NCBI GenBank assembly: GCA_027886175.1
Contig: JAJNNQ010000075.1
Location: 1,467,001-1,531,000, forward strand
Length of the DNA: 64,000 nt
Origin: Phylloscopus collybita
Lineage: Eukaryota > Chordata > Aves > Passeriformes > Phylloscopidae
Direction: 5' to 3'
In this document: piece after piece, positions 24,001-36,748 of the stretch
Layout: every line of letters begins with the position of its first letter
Position numbering within the stretch: position 1 is the stretch's first letter
Translations under genes and position numbers: made by a program
The notes under the pieces: model-generated
Told to the model about the DNA's origin: nothing
The model's database searches: none
What the model saw: the letters and a program-made list of their open reading frames with translations, nothing else

Positions 24001-25872
24001 CATGGAGCTTTTTCGGAGAGAAAAATTAACTATGCAAGGTGTTCCCTCACATTTTGAAGGTTTTTGGCGGCAGACAGAAATATCTGTGGATGCACAGCAT
24101 CCTCTGCTAGGATGGATAGGGAGAAAATCAATTTCTTTATGGACAGGAGCTCATTGAATCAGGCTGTGAACTGAGTGTGTGTGAGGTGTGAACTGTGAGA
24201 CCTGGAGCAGCTACATCCCAAGAATCCCAATGTTGTTTTCATGCTGCAGAGCCGGAGGGATAATGGGAATTATCCTTGCCTTTGTAATGGGATTTAATAT
24301 ATTAAGAAATCTCTCCTGTCTTAACGTTCTATGTAAAGGCTAAAAGAACACCAAAGACTGTGTGAGAATTGTGGTGATAGGTGCAGCTTGTAGGGATAAA
24401 CTTAATTTAGAGGCCAATTGAATCCAAAATTTCCTCTGCTTTTTAAGCTGCTCCTTCCCGTGCTCCTGGTCCTGCAGGTAAAAAGGCCACTGAAAGCTCT
24501 CTCTTCTCACCTTGTTTCAGCAGCCAGCAAAATAATGGAGGGACATGGGAACAGACACCCATAAATAGCAGAAATTAGAGCCAAGAATGGTGGCAGCAAT
24601 GCCACTGACTCCAATTCATCGTTCCCAGAGGATTATTCCAACAGCTTCTTGCATGACCCGGCTTCTCTTTGTGCAAATGACTCAGCCCAAGAGGATGTTT
24701 TAAATGACATTTATTATTTACATTTTTATAATGCCTTTGGAGATTACTTCCCTTTCCTCTGTGCCCCCTGATCTTTCTTTTCATTTCTGCTCCAGCTTTC
24801 TCACTGTGCTGCATCATCACGACTGCGAGAGGCAGAGCTGAGGAATAAACAGGGTTTTGAGCACTGCAGGAGGAAAATAAATGCAATGCAACAGCTCATC
24901 TGTTGAAATTTTAGCTGTAACTGGGCGCACTAAAGTCTGCTCATCGTTTATCAAGGAAGCAGTTTGTATTTCCATATAGAATTTCCTCCCAAAGGGCTTT
25001 GTAGTAAGTATGATTTAGCAGGCAGAGCTCTTCCCTTGTTCAGTCATGATGAAATCACATTTTGCTGTGTTTTCATGGGAATGTAAGACCAAGTGTGAAA
25101 CCACAGTTTGCCTTTTTGTTTGTTTGTTTGTTTGTTTGGGGTTTTTTTGTCCTGCAGCTCACAATTCCTGTTGCTTTCCCACAGTTTTTGTGCTCATTTT
25201 AGCCCTGTGGTGGCTGCTGTCAGGGGTAAGAGCACGCAGATGTGGAAGAGCAAAATTATTTAAGAGTAACTCTCAATTACGACTGAATGCAAAATGTTTT
25301 TTTTTCCATGCTGTGAAGCACATTAATAGCCTACCTCCAAATCTTCCTGTCCTTTCCAGGGATTTCCATGCATTTCATTGGTCTTGAATGTGAGAAAAAA
25401 AACTCCTTCTCTTCACTTGGAAAGTGGAGAAACCACTTCAAGCAAACTTGAATTTTTTGCTTGAACCAAGGAAGGGATTTTGGCCAAGGCAAACATTCCC
25501 CAGGGTCATTCTGGGAGACAAAAAGGAGCCTTCTTCCTTTCTTGTCTTATTTGTAGTCACATAGTGCTGCCCTTTGCTCCTAAAGAGCTCACCTGGCCAT
25601 CCAAGGAGATGTCCAGGCTCTGACATTTTCCTCATGAATCCTCCTTATCACTCCTGAAGAGCAGCTGAGATAACTCATATGAGCAAAGGTGATCTCACTG
25701 CCAGTGATGGATGAGGTAACTCCACATATCCCACATTTTATACAGGGAGTTCCCATGAAATTACTTGTCTGAGTATGTTCCTCATCCATAAAGAGTAGGA
25801 AATGTTATTTATAAAATGTATAAAATAGTCAATCTTCTTCTCCGTATTGATGTCTGAGGTGGTCAATTGATC
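24001..25872. other. Unique DNA, nothing recognised besides a (TTTG)n run
   Basis: No credible exon or transposon. Confidence 0.5.
25115..25150 (+). repeat. (TTTG)n microsatellite
   Basis: Seven or so TTTG units followed by a T run. Confidence 0.93.
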
Positions 25873-26035
25873 CAGAATCAGAATCATGGGATGGTTTGGG
25901 TTGGAAGGGACCTTAGAGATCATTCAGTTCCATCCCCTGACACAGGCCGGGACACCTTCCACTATCCCAGGTTTCTCCAAGCCCTGTCCAACCTGGTCCT
26001 GAATGCATCCAGGGATGGGGCATCCACATTCACTC
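25873..26035 (-). mobile_element. CR1 LINE, tail fragment
   Basis: ATCATGGGATGGTTTGGG through CATCCAGGGATGGGGCATCC. Confidence 0.9.
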
Positions 26036-26454
26036 CCATTTTCAGGAATGCTGTGTGTGTCTGGGTGTGATATGTAAAGACTACACATTTTTAAAGGTAA
26101 TTTAATGCAAATCTGCAGCACCTTTTAGCCAAAGTGCTGATTAACTCTCCTACTTTGTTCTCTTTGCCCTTCCCTTAAGGAAGATATTCAGGGACAGGTT
26201 GTCATGTTAGGACAATAAGAGAGAAGATTTCTCCTTTCCATCTGCAAAAGAAAGAGAAAAAGAAGGAGGTGGCAGAATTTATGACAGATAGATTTGGCAT
26301 TTCATCCCAAATCATTCCAGAGCTGAGGACAGATTGCAGTGGGGAGAGCCTGACCCTTGACATCAGCAGGGATTGGGCTGCTAGTTTTCCCCTGAGTTTG
26401 CACAGACGACCTTGGGTTGTGATCAGAAAACTTTCTTCTTCCCACTCAAATTGA
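26036..26454. other. Unique DNA between two CR1 fragments
   Basis: No repeat, exon or regulatory motif that I can support. Confidence 0.5.
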
Positions 26455-26710
26455 CAGGACAAGGGGAAATGGCTCAAGCTGCTCCGGGGGGGATCACATT
26501 CGGTATCAGGAAAAATTCCTTCACTGGAAGAGTGGTTAAACACCAGAACAGGCTGCCCAGGGAAGGGATGGAGTCACCACCCCTGGAAGTGTTCAAATAC
26601 GAGTGGACGTGGAACTTGGTGATGTGGTTTAGTGGGCATGAGAATATTGGGTTAAAAGATGGACTTGATGATCTTGGAGGTCTTTTCCAGTCTTAATGAT
26701 TTGTTGATTT
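26455..26710 (+). mobile_element. CR1 LINE, older subfamily
   Basis: GGACAAGGGGAAATGGC, AGAACAGGCTGCCCAGGG and GATGGACTTGATGATCTTGG. Confidence 0.87.
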
Positions 26711-28865
26711 AAAATGAATCCCCTGTTTTCACAATTCCAAACCTGTGCTCAAACCTGTTGATCTCTGCTCCCTGCTCAGCTCGGGGCAGGGCAGGACAGA
26801 GGTACAGGAGGTGCTCTCAGATATTTGGGGTTGTAGAAGGTGAACTGCCAGTGACCTTTGCTCACAGAGTGGGGCAGGAACCTGGGGATGAAAATTCTCT
26901 GCTCTGAGAAAGGGACTGAGAATGCACTTTTCCTCTTTGAATGGACATTGCAGCATGCAAGATACTCCAAATTCAGGGTTCTGCTGTTCTGGGCATGTTC
27001 AACATCTTCCCCTAAGGAACAGCTAACTCCTGGAGGGAAACAAATCCTGTCTGGAGAGACCTGAAGGGTGAGAGGTGTCTCTGGTATTGAGATGGGTTTT
27101 ACTGCAAGTGAGAAGGGACTGTCTCAGCAGGGACACAGCTGGGAGGCAGGCAGCACGAGATTGTGGCTGCTACCCCACAGCAAGAAAAATTGTCTGTGGC
27201 TTCTCTGATGCTTTCTTGAAAAGAATGATTTTGTTGCTGTTTGGAAGGAAACCAAAACACTGTCAGATCCAAAGGAAACATTTCAAGTCACTCAGTGCTT
27301 TGAACTGGGGAAATGTTTCAATGGAGCTTTTTTCCCTTTTTGTCAAATAAAGAAAATTTAGAAATGAGAGTCTGCTACAAATGCCGAGTATCTATGTTTC
27401 ATGCAGGGGAAAATGAGAAAATTATTATCCTGCCTTTTCAGTTCCCTCCACTATGCCCCTTTACTGAGACCTCAAAAACCCTTCAGGCTCTTTGTTCATT
27501 TATAAACCCCAGGAAACTGTCACCAGTTTAAGAAAGAAACCTGTCAAGAAAATACGAGGATATTTGAAAACAGACTCAGAAGCTCAGAATCCGTTCTCAT
27601 CTGCCCATGGACTGCTCTCATTCACCAATATCAGTGGGGCATCACCAACCCGACACAGGAGATTGAGTAAAAATCATTTGGAAGCTGCCCAGGCTGGCAT
27701 GGAATGGAAACACAAATTCTCTGGGAATTAGTGCTGACTACTGCAAAGTACCACTGTTGTCATGATCCTGCAGCCTCGTGTGAAGACACTGATAGAAAGG
27801 CAATAACAGCACTTGGAAAATGATAAGTGGCACATTAAACTCTGCTCCAGTTGCTCAGCTCCCAGCGATAACAAGCGTTCAGCAACAAATATTAGTTATA
27901 AAGATGCAGCAGAATGCATGCCAGGAAATTACAGGCAGAAAAAAAAAATCAATCACCTCAAAGGATGAGGATGCAGCACTAATCTGAGCTCGAAAAGTCA
28001 GAGCTTCTGGGTTTGTGCCTGAAATACCCTGGCAGAAGATAAAGGTCTTATCGCTTTGCTAAAATGAAAAGTGCAACTTTTTAAGAACAGATTTCTGAAC
28101 CCGTGGAAGAAATGCCAGCATTCACTTTTGAATGAAGGATTTCAGTATTCCCTCTTCTGAAAACTTCAGGAAGATGGAGATATTGTGTGGTGAAGGAGAT
28201 GGAATAATTCCCTGATTTGTGAATTCAGAGTCTCGCCCTGTTGGTGATGTTTGCAGAGATTATACTTAATGGAAGATGAATAAAAGAAAATTTTCCAGCT
28301 CTCCTGGACTCTGCTGAATGACTCAATAACCTCCATGTGAATTCATAATTTGCTGTTGCTTTTCAAAATGCCAAACACAAAGTGAGCAGGAGGAAGACTC
28401 GGAGGGGTAGTTAGTGAGGGGAATGGATTATTGGGGAAGATGATTGAAGAATCCCATTGTGCTGGAGTTTTCCTGACATTTCCTTTGCAAGAGAAGACAG
28501 GCTGAGATCAGCATTTCCCCTCTTCTTGAAGTGTCTTATCTTTGCAGCCATGTGTTCCTGGGCTGTGTTAATGAGTGTGATATATAATACATTTCACACC
28601 GAGCCTGATTTACAAAGGACGGGGTGAAAAACCTGCCATTCCGATGGGATGGGAATCTTAATGGAGCAGAAATTTCTGCAAATGCTACAGAGTTGTAAAT
28701 AATGGAGGAAGGATGAGAATAGACGAGTCAAGTCGATACCTGAGATGCATCTTAATTGCTCGGCTCAGTACAAAAAAAAAAGTAGCAACACGTGTTGCTT
28801 ATGATGAACTCAGCTGGGCAGATTTTCATGGGTTTAGCTCGGTTTGTGTGGCCTGCAGTTGTTAC
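26711..28865. other. Unique DNA, repeat-free 2.1 kb
   Basis: No CR1 or microsatellite in a CR1-dense part of the window. Contains the 16-bp palindrome at 28784-28799. Candidate for conserved non-coding sequence. Confidence 0.45.
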
Positions 28866-29012
28866 CAACCACAAAATCACTGAATAATGGAATGGGTTGG
28901 GTTGGAAAGGGCATTAAAGATAATCTCATTCCACCCCCCTGCCAGGAGCAGGGACACCTTCCTTTAGACCAGTTTGCTCCAAGCCTTGCCCAAGTGGACT
29001 CTTCCAGGGATA
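28866..29012 (-). mobile_element. CR1 LINE, tail fragment
   Basis: GGAATGGGTTGGGTTGGAAAG through AGTGGACTCTTCCAGGG. Head to head with the next CR1. Confidence 0.88.
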
Positions 29013-29014
29013 CA

Positions 29015-29782
29015 TTTGTAAAGTCTTGCACCTGGGAAAACATAAACCAGGAGTGCAGCATGGGCTGGGATCTACCCAGCTGGGCATCAACTCTTTGAAA
29101 AGGGACCTGCAGATCCTGGGGGACATTGAGCTCAACGTGAATGAGCAGAGTTCTGCCAAAAAATATAGCCAACAGGATACTGGGTGGCATCAGCAAAGTC
29201 ATCACTAGCAGAGATAAATGTCATTATCCTGCTTAACTCAGAGCCTGCAAGGCCACACCTGGAATTTTGTGTCCAGTTTTGGTCCCTGCCATACAAAAAG
29301 TTGTGGGGAGACTGGAGGGAGTCCACAAAAAATGATCAAAGGTCTGGGAAATCTGACATGAGGAAAGACTGAGATAAACAAACTGTGCTTGTTCATTGTT
29401 GAAAAAAGAAGGCTCACGGGAGACCTTATCTACCCATTCCAATATTTAAACGGTGGCTGAAAGGAAGATGGAGATTCCCTTTTTCTTGAGCAGTCACATG
29501 GAAAAAAGGAAGGGTATTGGGTACAAGTTACTCCAAGGGAGATTCTGATGGGACACAAGAGCTAAGTTGTTCACCATGAGAAAAAATGAGGCATGGAATG
29601 ATGTCCCCATGGACAAATGGTCTCCCTAGGGAAGTGGTGGATTCCTCAGCACTGGACAATTTTAGGATTCAGCTAGACAAGGCTCTGGACCATTCTTCCT
29701 AGGTTGTGCTTTGGCCAAAAAAGTTTGTACCAGACACTTGAGACTTCTTCCAACCTGGCATTCCGTGATTCCATGATTGAAA
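29015..29782 (+). mobile_element. CR1 LINE with decayed ORF2 C-terminus
   Basis: The longest CR1 in the window, about 770 bp. Around 29026-29208 the frame reads LHLGKHKP and then a KRDLQILGD-type segment, followed by an NSEPARPHLEFCVQFW-like block near 29240-29290. These are the conserved C-terminal region of CR1 ORF2, the end of the reverse-transcriptase polyprotein. Stops and indels break it. The 3' tail ends CATTCCGTGATTCCATG. It is an old, inactive copy. Confidence 0.85.
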
Positions 29783-29799
29783 AGTAGGCTTCCCTGAGA

Positions 29800-30268
29800 A
29801 GAACAAAGAAAAAATTGTTGGAAGGAGTTCAGAGGTGTCCATGAAGATGCTCCAAGAGCTGGAGAACCTCTGATCTGGAGCCAGGCTGGGAGAGCTGAGA
29901 ATGTCCAGCCTGGAGAAACCCCAGGGAGACCTTAGAGCCCTTCCAGTGCCTAAAGGGGCTCCAAAGATGCTGGAGAGGGAACTCTGACTTAATCACAAGG
30001 ACATGTACTGACAGGACAAGGGGAAATGACTTTAAAATGTCAGCAGGATTGGTTGGATATTGGGAAGAAATTCTCCCCTGTGAGGTTGGAGGAGCTCTGG
30101 CACAGGTTGCCCAGAGAAGCTGAGGCTGCCCCATCCCTGGAAGTGTCCAAGGCCAAGTTGGACAGGGCTTGGAGCAACCTGGGATGGTGGAAGGTGTCCC
30201 TACCCATGGCAACTGGGTGATCTTTAAGGTTCCTTCCAACCCAAACCATTCTGGGATTCTCTGGTTCA
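29800..30268 (+). mobile_element. CR1 LINE, 3' part
   Basis: GGAAGGAGTTCAGAGGTG, GCCAGGCTGGGAGAGCTGAG, CTGGAAGTGTCCAAGGCC and the terminal CCATTCTGGGATTCTCTG. Directly downstream of the older CR1, same orientation. Confidence 0.92.
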
Positions 30269-31010
30269 GTAAAGTAGAGATGAAAACAAGTGGCAGCCAT
30301 TAAAATCTGAAATGCTCTTTCTTGCCATGATTCATGAACAGCTCCTATGACAAAGCACTGTCCAGACACTGGGTCAAAACAAGACTTTATTTTTCTAGGA
30401 GTTATCCTTGGAAGCCCAGAGGCCAAGCTTTCCATGGACATGTGCCTCAGGTGTCAGACTCTTTTCTGCTGCACTCAGGGCACTTCTCTCAAGTTTGTTG
30501 CAATACAAGATTCCTAAATATAGATCCTAAATGGATATGCCTTTATCCTGAAGTTTGCTAAACATTCACTGTCTCTGAGTGATCTGTTTTCTAAGGAGCA
30601 GAAACTTGGAGTTACACACAGTGAGTGTCTGAACTCAAAAAACCAAAAAGAAGTGGGTGGGCTTAAGCTTGATGGATACAAAATTGAAAGTCAAGTTGGT
30701 TCAGTCTAGGGACTTACTTTTGTGTTTTCTTCACTTGTAATTGAATATATTGCTTCACTTTCAGGTTGTTATAGTATTTCAGAAAAGCCTTTTCCAGCTA
30801 CAGGCTAGAAAAAAAAAAAAAACTGTATTTCTTTTAGAGAGGAGAAGTCAAAGTGTTTTTCTTCCACAAGATTTATTAGATATTTTCAAAATGTTTCAAT
30901 GGCAAATTAATACCACAGAGTGCATAGCTTCATGTATTAACTGATTGAAGGGAATAACCAACTGAACTCAACTGGAACCATTTATAGGATAATTTTGATC
31001 CCTTTGGAAG
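30269..31010. other. Unique DNA, nothing recognised
   Basis: Only a short A run near 30808. Confidence 0.5.
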
Positions 31011-31505
<495 letters not shown>

Positions 31506-32894
31506 GAAAATTGAAATAAATAGGAAAAAAAACCCACAAAATAAACCCAAATTAACAACCCTGTAAGTCCTTTCAGATACATCCTGGAAGAGTTTGTTGC
31601 TGTGTTGAAAGTCAAGACTTTGCCTGGTCATCTTTTACTGGCCAGAAAAAGCCTCAGCAAAAATAACCCAGACTCTCCAGACCACACTCAAAACATTTTT
31701 AGACTCATTAATGTTGGTCATTTGCAAATCTTACGGATCCCTTACACAGGACTAAATTAAGTTTTAGCTTAAAAAGGCAAAAGATTTGATTAAAAAAAGA
31801 AGAAAAAAACCTCCTTTGAACTTCTCCTCAGGTGTATGAACCTCCTTCCTACACTTGCCAGGAATCACCATCTCCTGCATAAAAAATGTTTTTGATTAAA
31901 AAAACCCTCAAACAAACAGATGATAAAATCAGGTTTTTGCAACATGAAAGTCACCAGAGTTTGTTGTATTTTATGCTCTCCCCCCTCACTCTATTCAACA
32001 TATTTTAAACAACTTTTTTCTTTAAATTACACACACATTAAACTTTCCTTAGTGTTTTGGGGACTTTTGTTTAATGCTCCTTTATTGCAGAGCTCTTTGC
32101 TGGTAAGCATGTGTTAAAATAATCTTCTCCCCTGTGTAACCCAGCAATAAAATGCTGGAGAATGAGCTGGTAAATCTTAATGCATCCAAAAAAAATAAAG
32201 GGCCCTGGTAGGACAAAGGGATTAAAAAAACACCAAAACAAAGACAAAAACAAAACCAAAACAAAGACAAGAGAATGAAAGGGAGAAAAAGACAAAAAAG
32301 ATTTTGCCAGATTGATTTTTTATTAAGAACCCCTACACTAGAACTCAGAAAATGAGGATATTTTTCCCTGAATCTTGATGTGCTACTGCAATTTCTTCGG
32401 GGGATGATGGGCAGCTGGGGAAAGGGGATCAGGAAGGGAGTGCTAAGTTCCAGGGAAGCCACAGGAGCGTTTTGCTAAGGTGACAATTGACAGGGAACAG
32501 GAGGAGCTGATGTTTAACCACCATCTGTATTGGCAATTGAAGTGTTCCTCCGTGTCTCCTCATCCAGAGGATTCACTCCAATGCCACATGGGCCTCGACA
32601 AGATTTCCAAGTGCAGCTTAGGAAGAAACCCTATCCCAGTACACTGGAGTGGGACCTGCAGGATGAATAAACTACTTGTTCCTTTTGCCTGATCTGACAT
32701 TAACACGGAGTGCTGAAAGGACACATCTTCATACATTGAAGCAGGGACCAAGAGCTGACAGAATAAATTTCTGCTGATTTAAGGCACCATTTATAGAGCA
32801 CAATGTTTGCAACCTGAAAGACGAGATTCCCAGTTTGATTTCCACAAGTATGATGGGGAAGATATGGAGCAACATATCTGCTACAGAAACATTG
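31506..32894. other. Unique DNA, nothing recognised besides A/C-rich patch
   Basis: Minus-strand frames at 32071-32462 run through the A/C-rich patch and are not credible. Confidence 0.5.
32224..32300 (+). repeat. A/C-rich low complexity
   Basis: ACAAAAACAAAACCAAAAC-type sequence. Confidence 0.85.
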
Positions 32895-33090
32895 AGTCTT
32901 GGGATTATTCAGGTTGGAAAAGAGCTCCAGGATCATCAAGCCCAACCTTTGGTTGAATATCCCTGTACCCACTAGCCCACAAGTGCCACACAAAGGGCCA
33001 TATAGTCTTGTTTTTCCAACATTTCCAGGGATGGTGACTCCACCACTTCCCTGGAACTCTACCCAGGCCAGCCTGGAACTACACATCCAA
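32895..33090 (-). mobile_element. CR1 LINE, older subfamily fragment
   Basis: TTCAGGTTGGAAAAGAGCTCC with CCAGGGATGGTGACTCCACC. Confidence 0.82.
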
Positions 33091-33297
33091 AAATTCAGAG
33101 CTTGGATCTACCAAAGGTGAAACCAAACCAAGCACAGGCCGCACTTTTCACTACAGAAATACCAGAACCTCATCAGTGGATTGCTCCCTGGCATCAGTTT
33201 TTAGTGGGAAAATGCAGTCCTGGCTGATCCCTCTGGAAGTGTCAGAGCCAGCTGAAATGCCCTTGTTTCACTGGAAAGCACCCCTGGAAAATACGTG

Positions 33298-33352
33298 TTT
33301 CATGGAATTATGGAAAGCTTGGGGTTGGAAGGAACCTTCAAGATTGTTTAGG
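33298..33352 (-). mobile_element. CR1 tail, about 55 bp, inverted partner
   Basis: GGAATTATGGAAAGCTTGGG and GTTGGAAGGAACCTTCAAG: only the extreme 3' end, abutting a plus-strand CR1 tail. Confidence 0.75.
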
Positions 33353-33460
33353 GGCCCTGGGCAATCTGGTCTAGTGGGAGGTGTCCCTTGGGAGGAGTTT
33401 GGAATGTGATGATCTTTAAGGTCCCTCCCAACCAAAACCATTCTGTGATTCTTCAATGTT
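33353..33460 (+). mobile_element. CR1 tail, about 108 bp, inverted partner
   Basis: GATCTTTAAGGTCCCTCCC and ACCATTCTGTGATTC end this plus-strand tail. Together with 33298-33352 it forms a fold-back unit. Confidence 0.82.
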
Positions 33461-34315
33461 TTGCAGTCTTCTGAACCAACCTGATCAATACCCAGTTAAT
33501 GAAAAGCATGAAGAGAGCTGATCACAGGAAAATTAGAAAGCGGGATTAGACTAATTTAATACAAATTTATGGAATTGCAGTTTGTCTCCCTACAACCTGG
33601 TCACCCCTTGTTGAGTGCATAAAGAGAAAAGGCACCATGTGATAAATTATGTAATTGATTTATTTTGGGTGTCTGTGTCAAGATGTTCCAAACTTCATTG
33701 CTGAGGTTTTCTAGCTCTCCATGGTTTACCACAGGAGTTTGGTAACACCAGCTGAGGTGTCTGTGTCCAATCCAATAAAGTGTTCTGCTTAAAATCTCGA
33801 GTCTGAGATCACAGAACCATCACAAATGGGAAAATTTCCCAGAAGTCCTGCTCAAAAAACCTCTGTGCCAGCCCAGAATCCTGTCTGTCCCACCACCCAG
33901 GCTCTGATTTAAATCAAGCAAGAGGTTTTCCATTGCTCTGGAAAAGGCTGTTTGTGTTTGTATTTACAACTCACTTGCCTTGGAATGCTCAGAGGAATCA
34001 TTTACGTTGGTCTTCTTTTTATGTCGACGTTTCCAGCATGGCTGATGGGGCTGCAGTTCTTTATTGTAGTGTGAGTGATTACACCACAGACTTCAAACGT
34101 GAAAAATTAATGAAAGGAGGAACTGATTCATTTGTCTGATCTGCACGTGAAAGTACAGAGAGAAACCCCACCTGCTAAGGCAGAAACTCCTGCTTAAAGC
34201 TGTTGGGAAGGTGATGCCTTCATCAAGGGCTGCTGTAATTGAGCATTGTGAGGGCAGTTTCATTGCTTAGTTCCCTGCAGCACCTTCCCTTTCCACCCTC
34301 TTCAATTCACCCATT
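33461..34315. other. Unique DNA, nothing recognised
   Basis: No repeat or exon found. Confidence 0.5.
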
Positions 34316-34446
34316 CTCATCCACAGCCCCATCCCTGGAAGAGTCCAAGGCCAGGTTGGACAGGGCTTAGAACAACGTGATCCAGTGGAAGGTGTTGGAA
34401 TAAGAAGCTTTTAAGGTCCCTTCCAACCCAAACCATTCTATGACTG
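34316..34446 (+). mobile_element. CR1 LINE, tail fragment
   Basis: CCATCCCTGGAAGAGTCC to CCATTCTATGACTG. Confidence 0.88.
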
Positions 34447-35029
34447 TTAAAGCTGGTTTCCTCTGGGTTTTGCATGGACCAAATTAAACCCATAATGTGT
34501 GCAGATAAATGTACCACTACCCCAGGGCTGAGGTATCACCCAGCTCTTTATTAAAACCATTTTTCTTTTTAAATCACCTCCCTCCAAAGGGAACTGGGAG
34601 AGAAGGAAGACGCTCTAGTGACCCATAAGCTGGCCTGGAGACACCTTCCCTGCTCTGCTCCCCACAGTGACTAAATATGATCGTTTGAAAGTTCATCTTT
34701 GATCAGTGTGCAGAGAAATAAAACTCCTGGAGCCAGGCACACCTTCCAGAGCAGTGGATGGAGGCCAGCAGCCAAACTCCTCTTGGAAAACCCAAGCCTG
34801 CCTGGGCGTTTAAGTGCATTAACCTCTGTATCTGGAATTTTTTAAAGGACAACTTAAATGACATCCTTTTGATTGAACCAGAACAGACATTTGAGCAAGC
34901 CCTGGAATATTTTCTTGTCTGTACCCTTTAGTGAATTAGAAAAACAGAATTTTTTTAGTAGATTTTGGGATCACTGCAGTCAACAGCTTCTTTGTGCTTT
35001 CACTGTTAATCCAGTTCCTAAAAAAAGGG
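34447..35029. other. Unique DNA, nothing recognised
   Basis: No repeat or exon found. Confidence 0.5.
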
Positions 35030-35300
35030 ACTGATCCTTTTGTTTATAAAATCCAAGCAGGCACCACTTGTGTGGATCCAGGACTAGATGTAGGGAGTTG
35101 GACCCATTTGATAGGGCAAGGGAAAAGCATCTTTGCTAATAGTCTTGCCAATGTGGAAAAGATGGCTTTAAATCAGGCATTGCAGGGGATTGTGGTATCA
35201 GATGGTTAATTCAGAGAACTGGACATTAGGATGGGAAGTACTTAGGAGAAGGCTGAGATAAAAGCCCCAGGAAGGATGAAAATCGGTGAGAAAATGATCC
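35030..35300 (+). mobile_element. Possible old CR1 5'-region remnant
   Basis: CTTGCCAATGTGGAAAAGATG followed by GCTTTAAATCAGGCATTGC resembles, from memory, the region ahead of ORF2 in full-length CR1. Divergence is high and no other diagnostic segment is present. Confidence 0.3.
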
Positions 35301-36646
35301 CCTTCCCATATTTGTGCTCAGTTGTCTGGAAAACAGAGAGAAGGATAAATCTGCTGCACAGAATCCCTGGAAATGATGGAGATAAAGTGGGACAGAGGCA
35401 TGCAAGGGACAAAAAGGCAGACAGGTTAGAAGAGTCTTCCACTTGTTCAGGAATCTGGTTTTCTACTCAAAAAATTGCTGCCAGGGAGGAAGTTTTTTCA
35501 TCCTACTTTGCAGGATCAAGGAAAGCACCATTAGAATAGTTGGTTTCAGTGGGGAGTGAGCATGGAATGTGTGTCCTTAGAGTAATTTCCAAGCACAGAC
35601 AGAGGAATATGACTGGAGCAGCACAGGAAAACCAACAACTCCTCCTCTTACTGGAGGTTTTCTTGTTTCCTCATGAGAAAGAGAAAAGAAAGAGGAAGAA
35701 TGAGTGAGAGGTGCAGTGGGAAAACAAATAAAAGACAAGGTGGTAAAGAATAGAGGTCAAGGAAAAAAGGACAGAAAGGGATGGGGCACAAAGACAACAC
35801 ATCCAGGAAAAAGAAGAAGGAAGATGTGGGCTGGTTCTGCTAAATGAGAAATAACCAGGATCTGCAGTGCTGGCTGGACATGCAAGAACCCATCCTAGAG
35901 CAAGGGAGAGAAGGGGTGATGAGAAAAGAGAGAAGGAGAGAGAAATTAAAGCAGCAGCAAGCAAAAAATAATCAAAGATAAATAAAGCCGACACAAGAAA
36001 CGACTTTCATTTTCTCTTGCTGACACTCCAAAGTGAGCCGTAGGAGCAGGGACTTTAATTTGCCACCTCCCCACAGTCTCAGCCCCGCTGCTGCTTCATC
36101 CAAGCCGGGGAGGCTGCGCTGCTCGCAAACCTCCAGTACCAATTTATATGCTAATGGATTTCGTTTGTAAATCAAGGCAGGCTTCGGCAGTGCCTCCCCC
36201 CACCCCAAATTCACTGGTGCGAAATGCTGTCCATCTCCACACACAGGGCTGGGAATTGCCCGACTCGGGGAAACAGAAGACATCAAATCCTAAATAATTG
36301 GATCATTGATGGAGTTCATCCCCATGGATTAAGATGCTGTTTAGTCTCAGCCCCTCACCTGCTCAGTAGGAGCCTTTCTAAAAAGTTTTACAATTAATCA
36401 AGCCTGGGAGAAAAGAAAGTTCCCTCCTTTTCCTCTCTGGTGTTCTGCGATTTCCTTCTTCAGAGCTCTTCTTGGAAAGACACGGAAATGGCACCACTTA
36501 CATCCCATTTCCACTTTTGAAAGAGTCTGTGAGTACTTGAACAGGGCAAGTCTGCTATGAGCCCATATCCAGGATGAGAACCAAATGGAATTATGAAGGT
36601 CCTGGGTTATTTCCTGTCTCCTGCTGGAAGACTCTTGGGGGACCCA
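35301..36646. other. Unique DNA; GC-richer candidate regulatory block at 36000-36290
   Basis: 35650-35960 is purine-rich. 36000-36290 is GC-richer, with several CpGs and an ATGCTAAT POU-like octamer near 36149. No coding evidence. Confidence 0.4.
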
Positions 36647-36748
36647 AAAAAAAGAAAAAAGAAAAAAGAAAAGAAAAGAAAAAAGAAAAGAAAAGAAAAG
36701 AAAAGAAAAGAAAAGAAAAGAAAAGAAAAGAAAAAAAAAAAAAAAAAA
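36647..36748 (+). repeat. Purine (AAAAG)n array
   Basis: About 100 bp of A and G only, pentamer AAAAG core ending in an A run. Confidence 0.96.
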
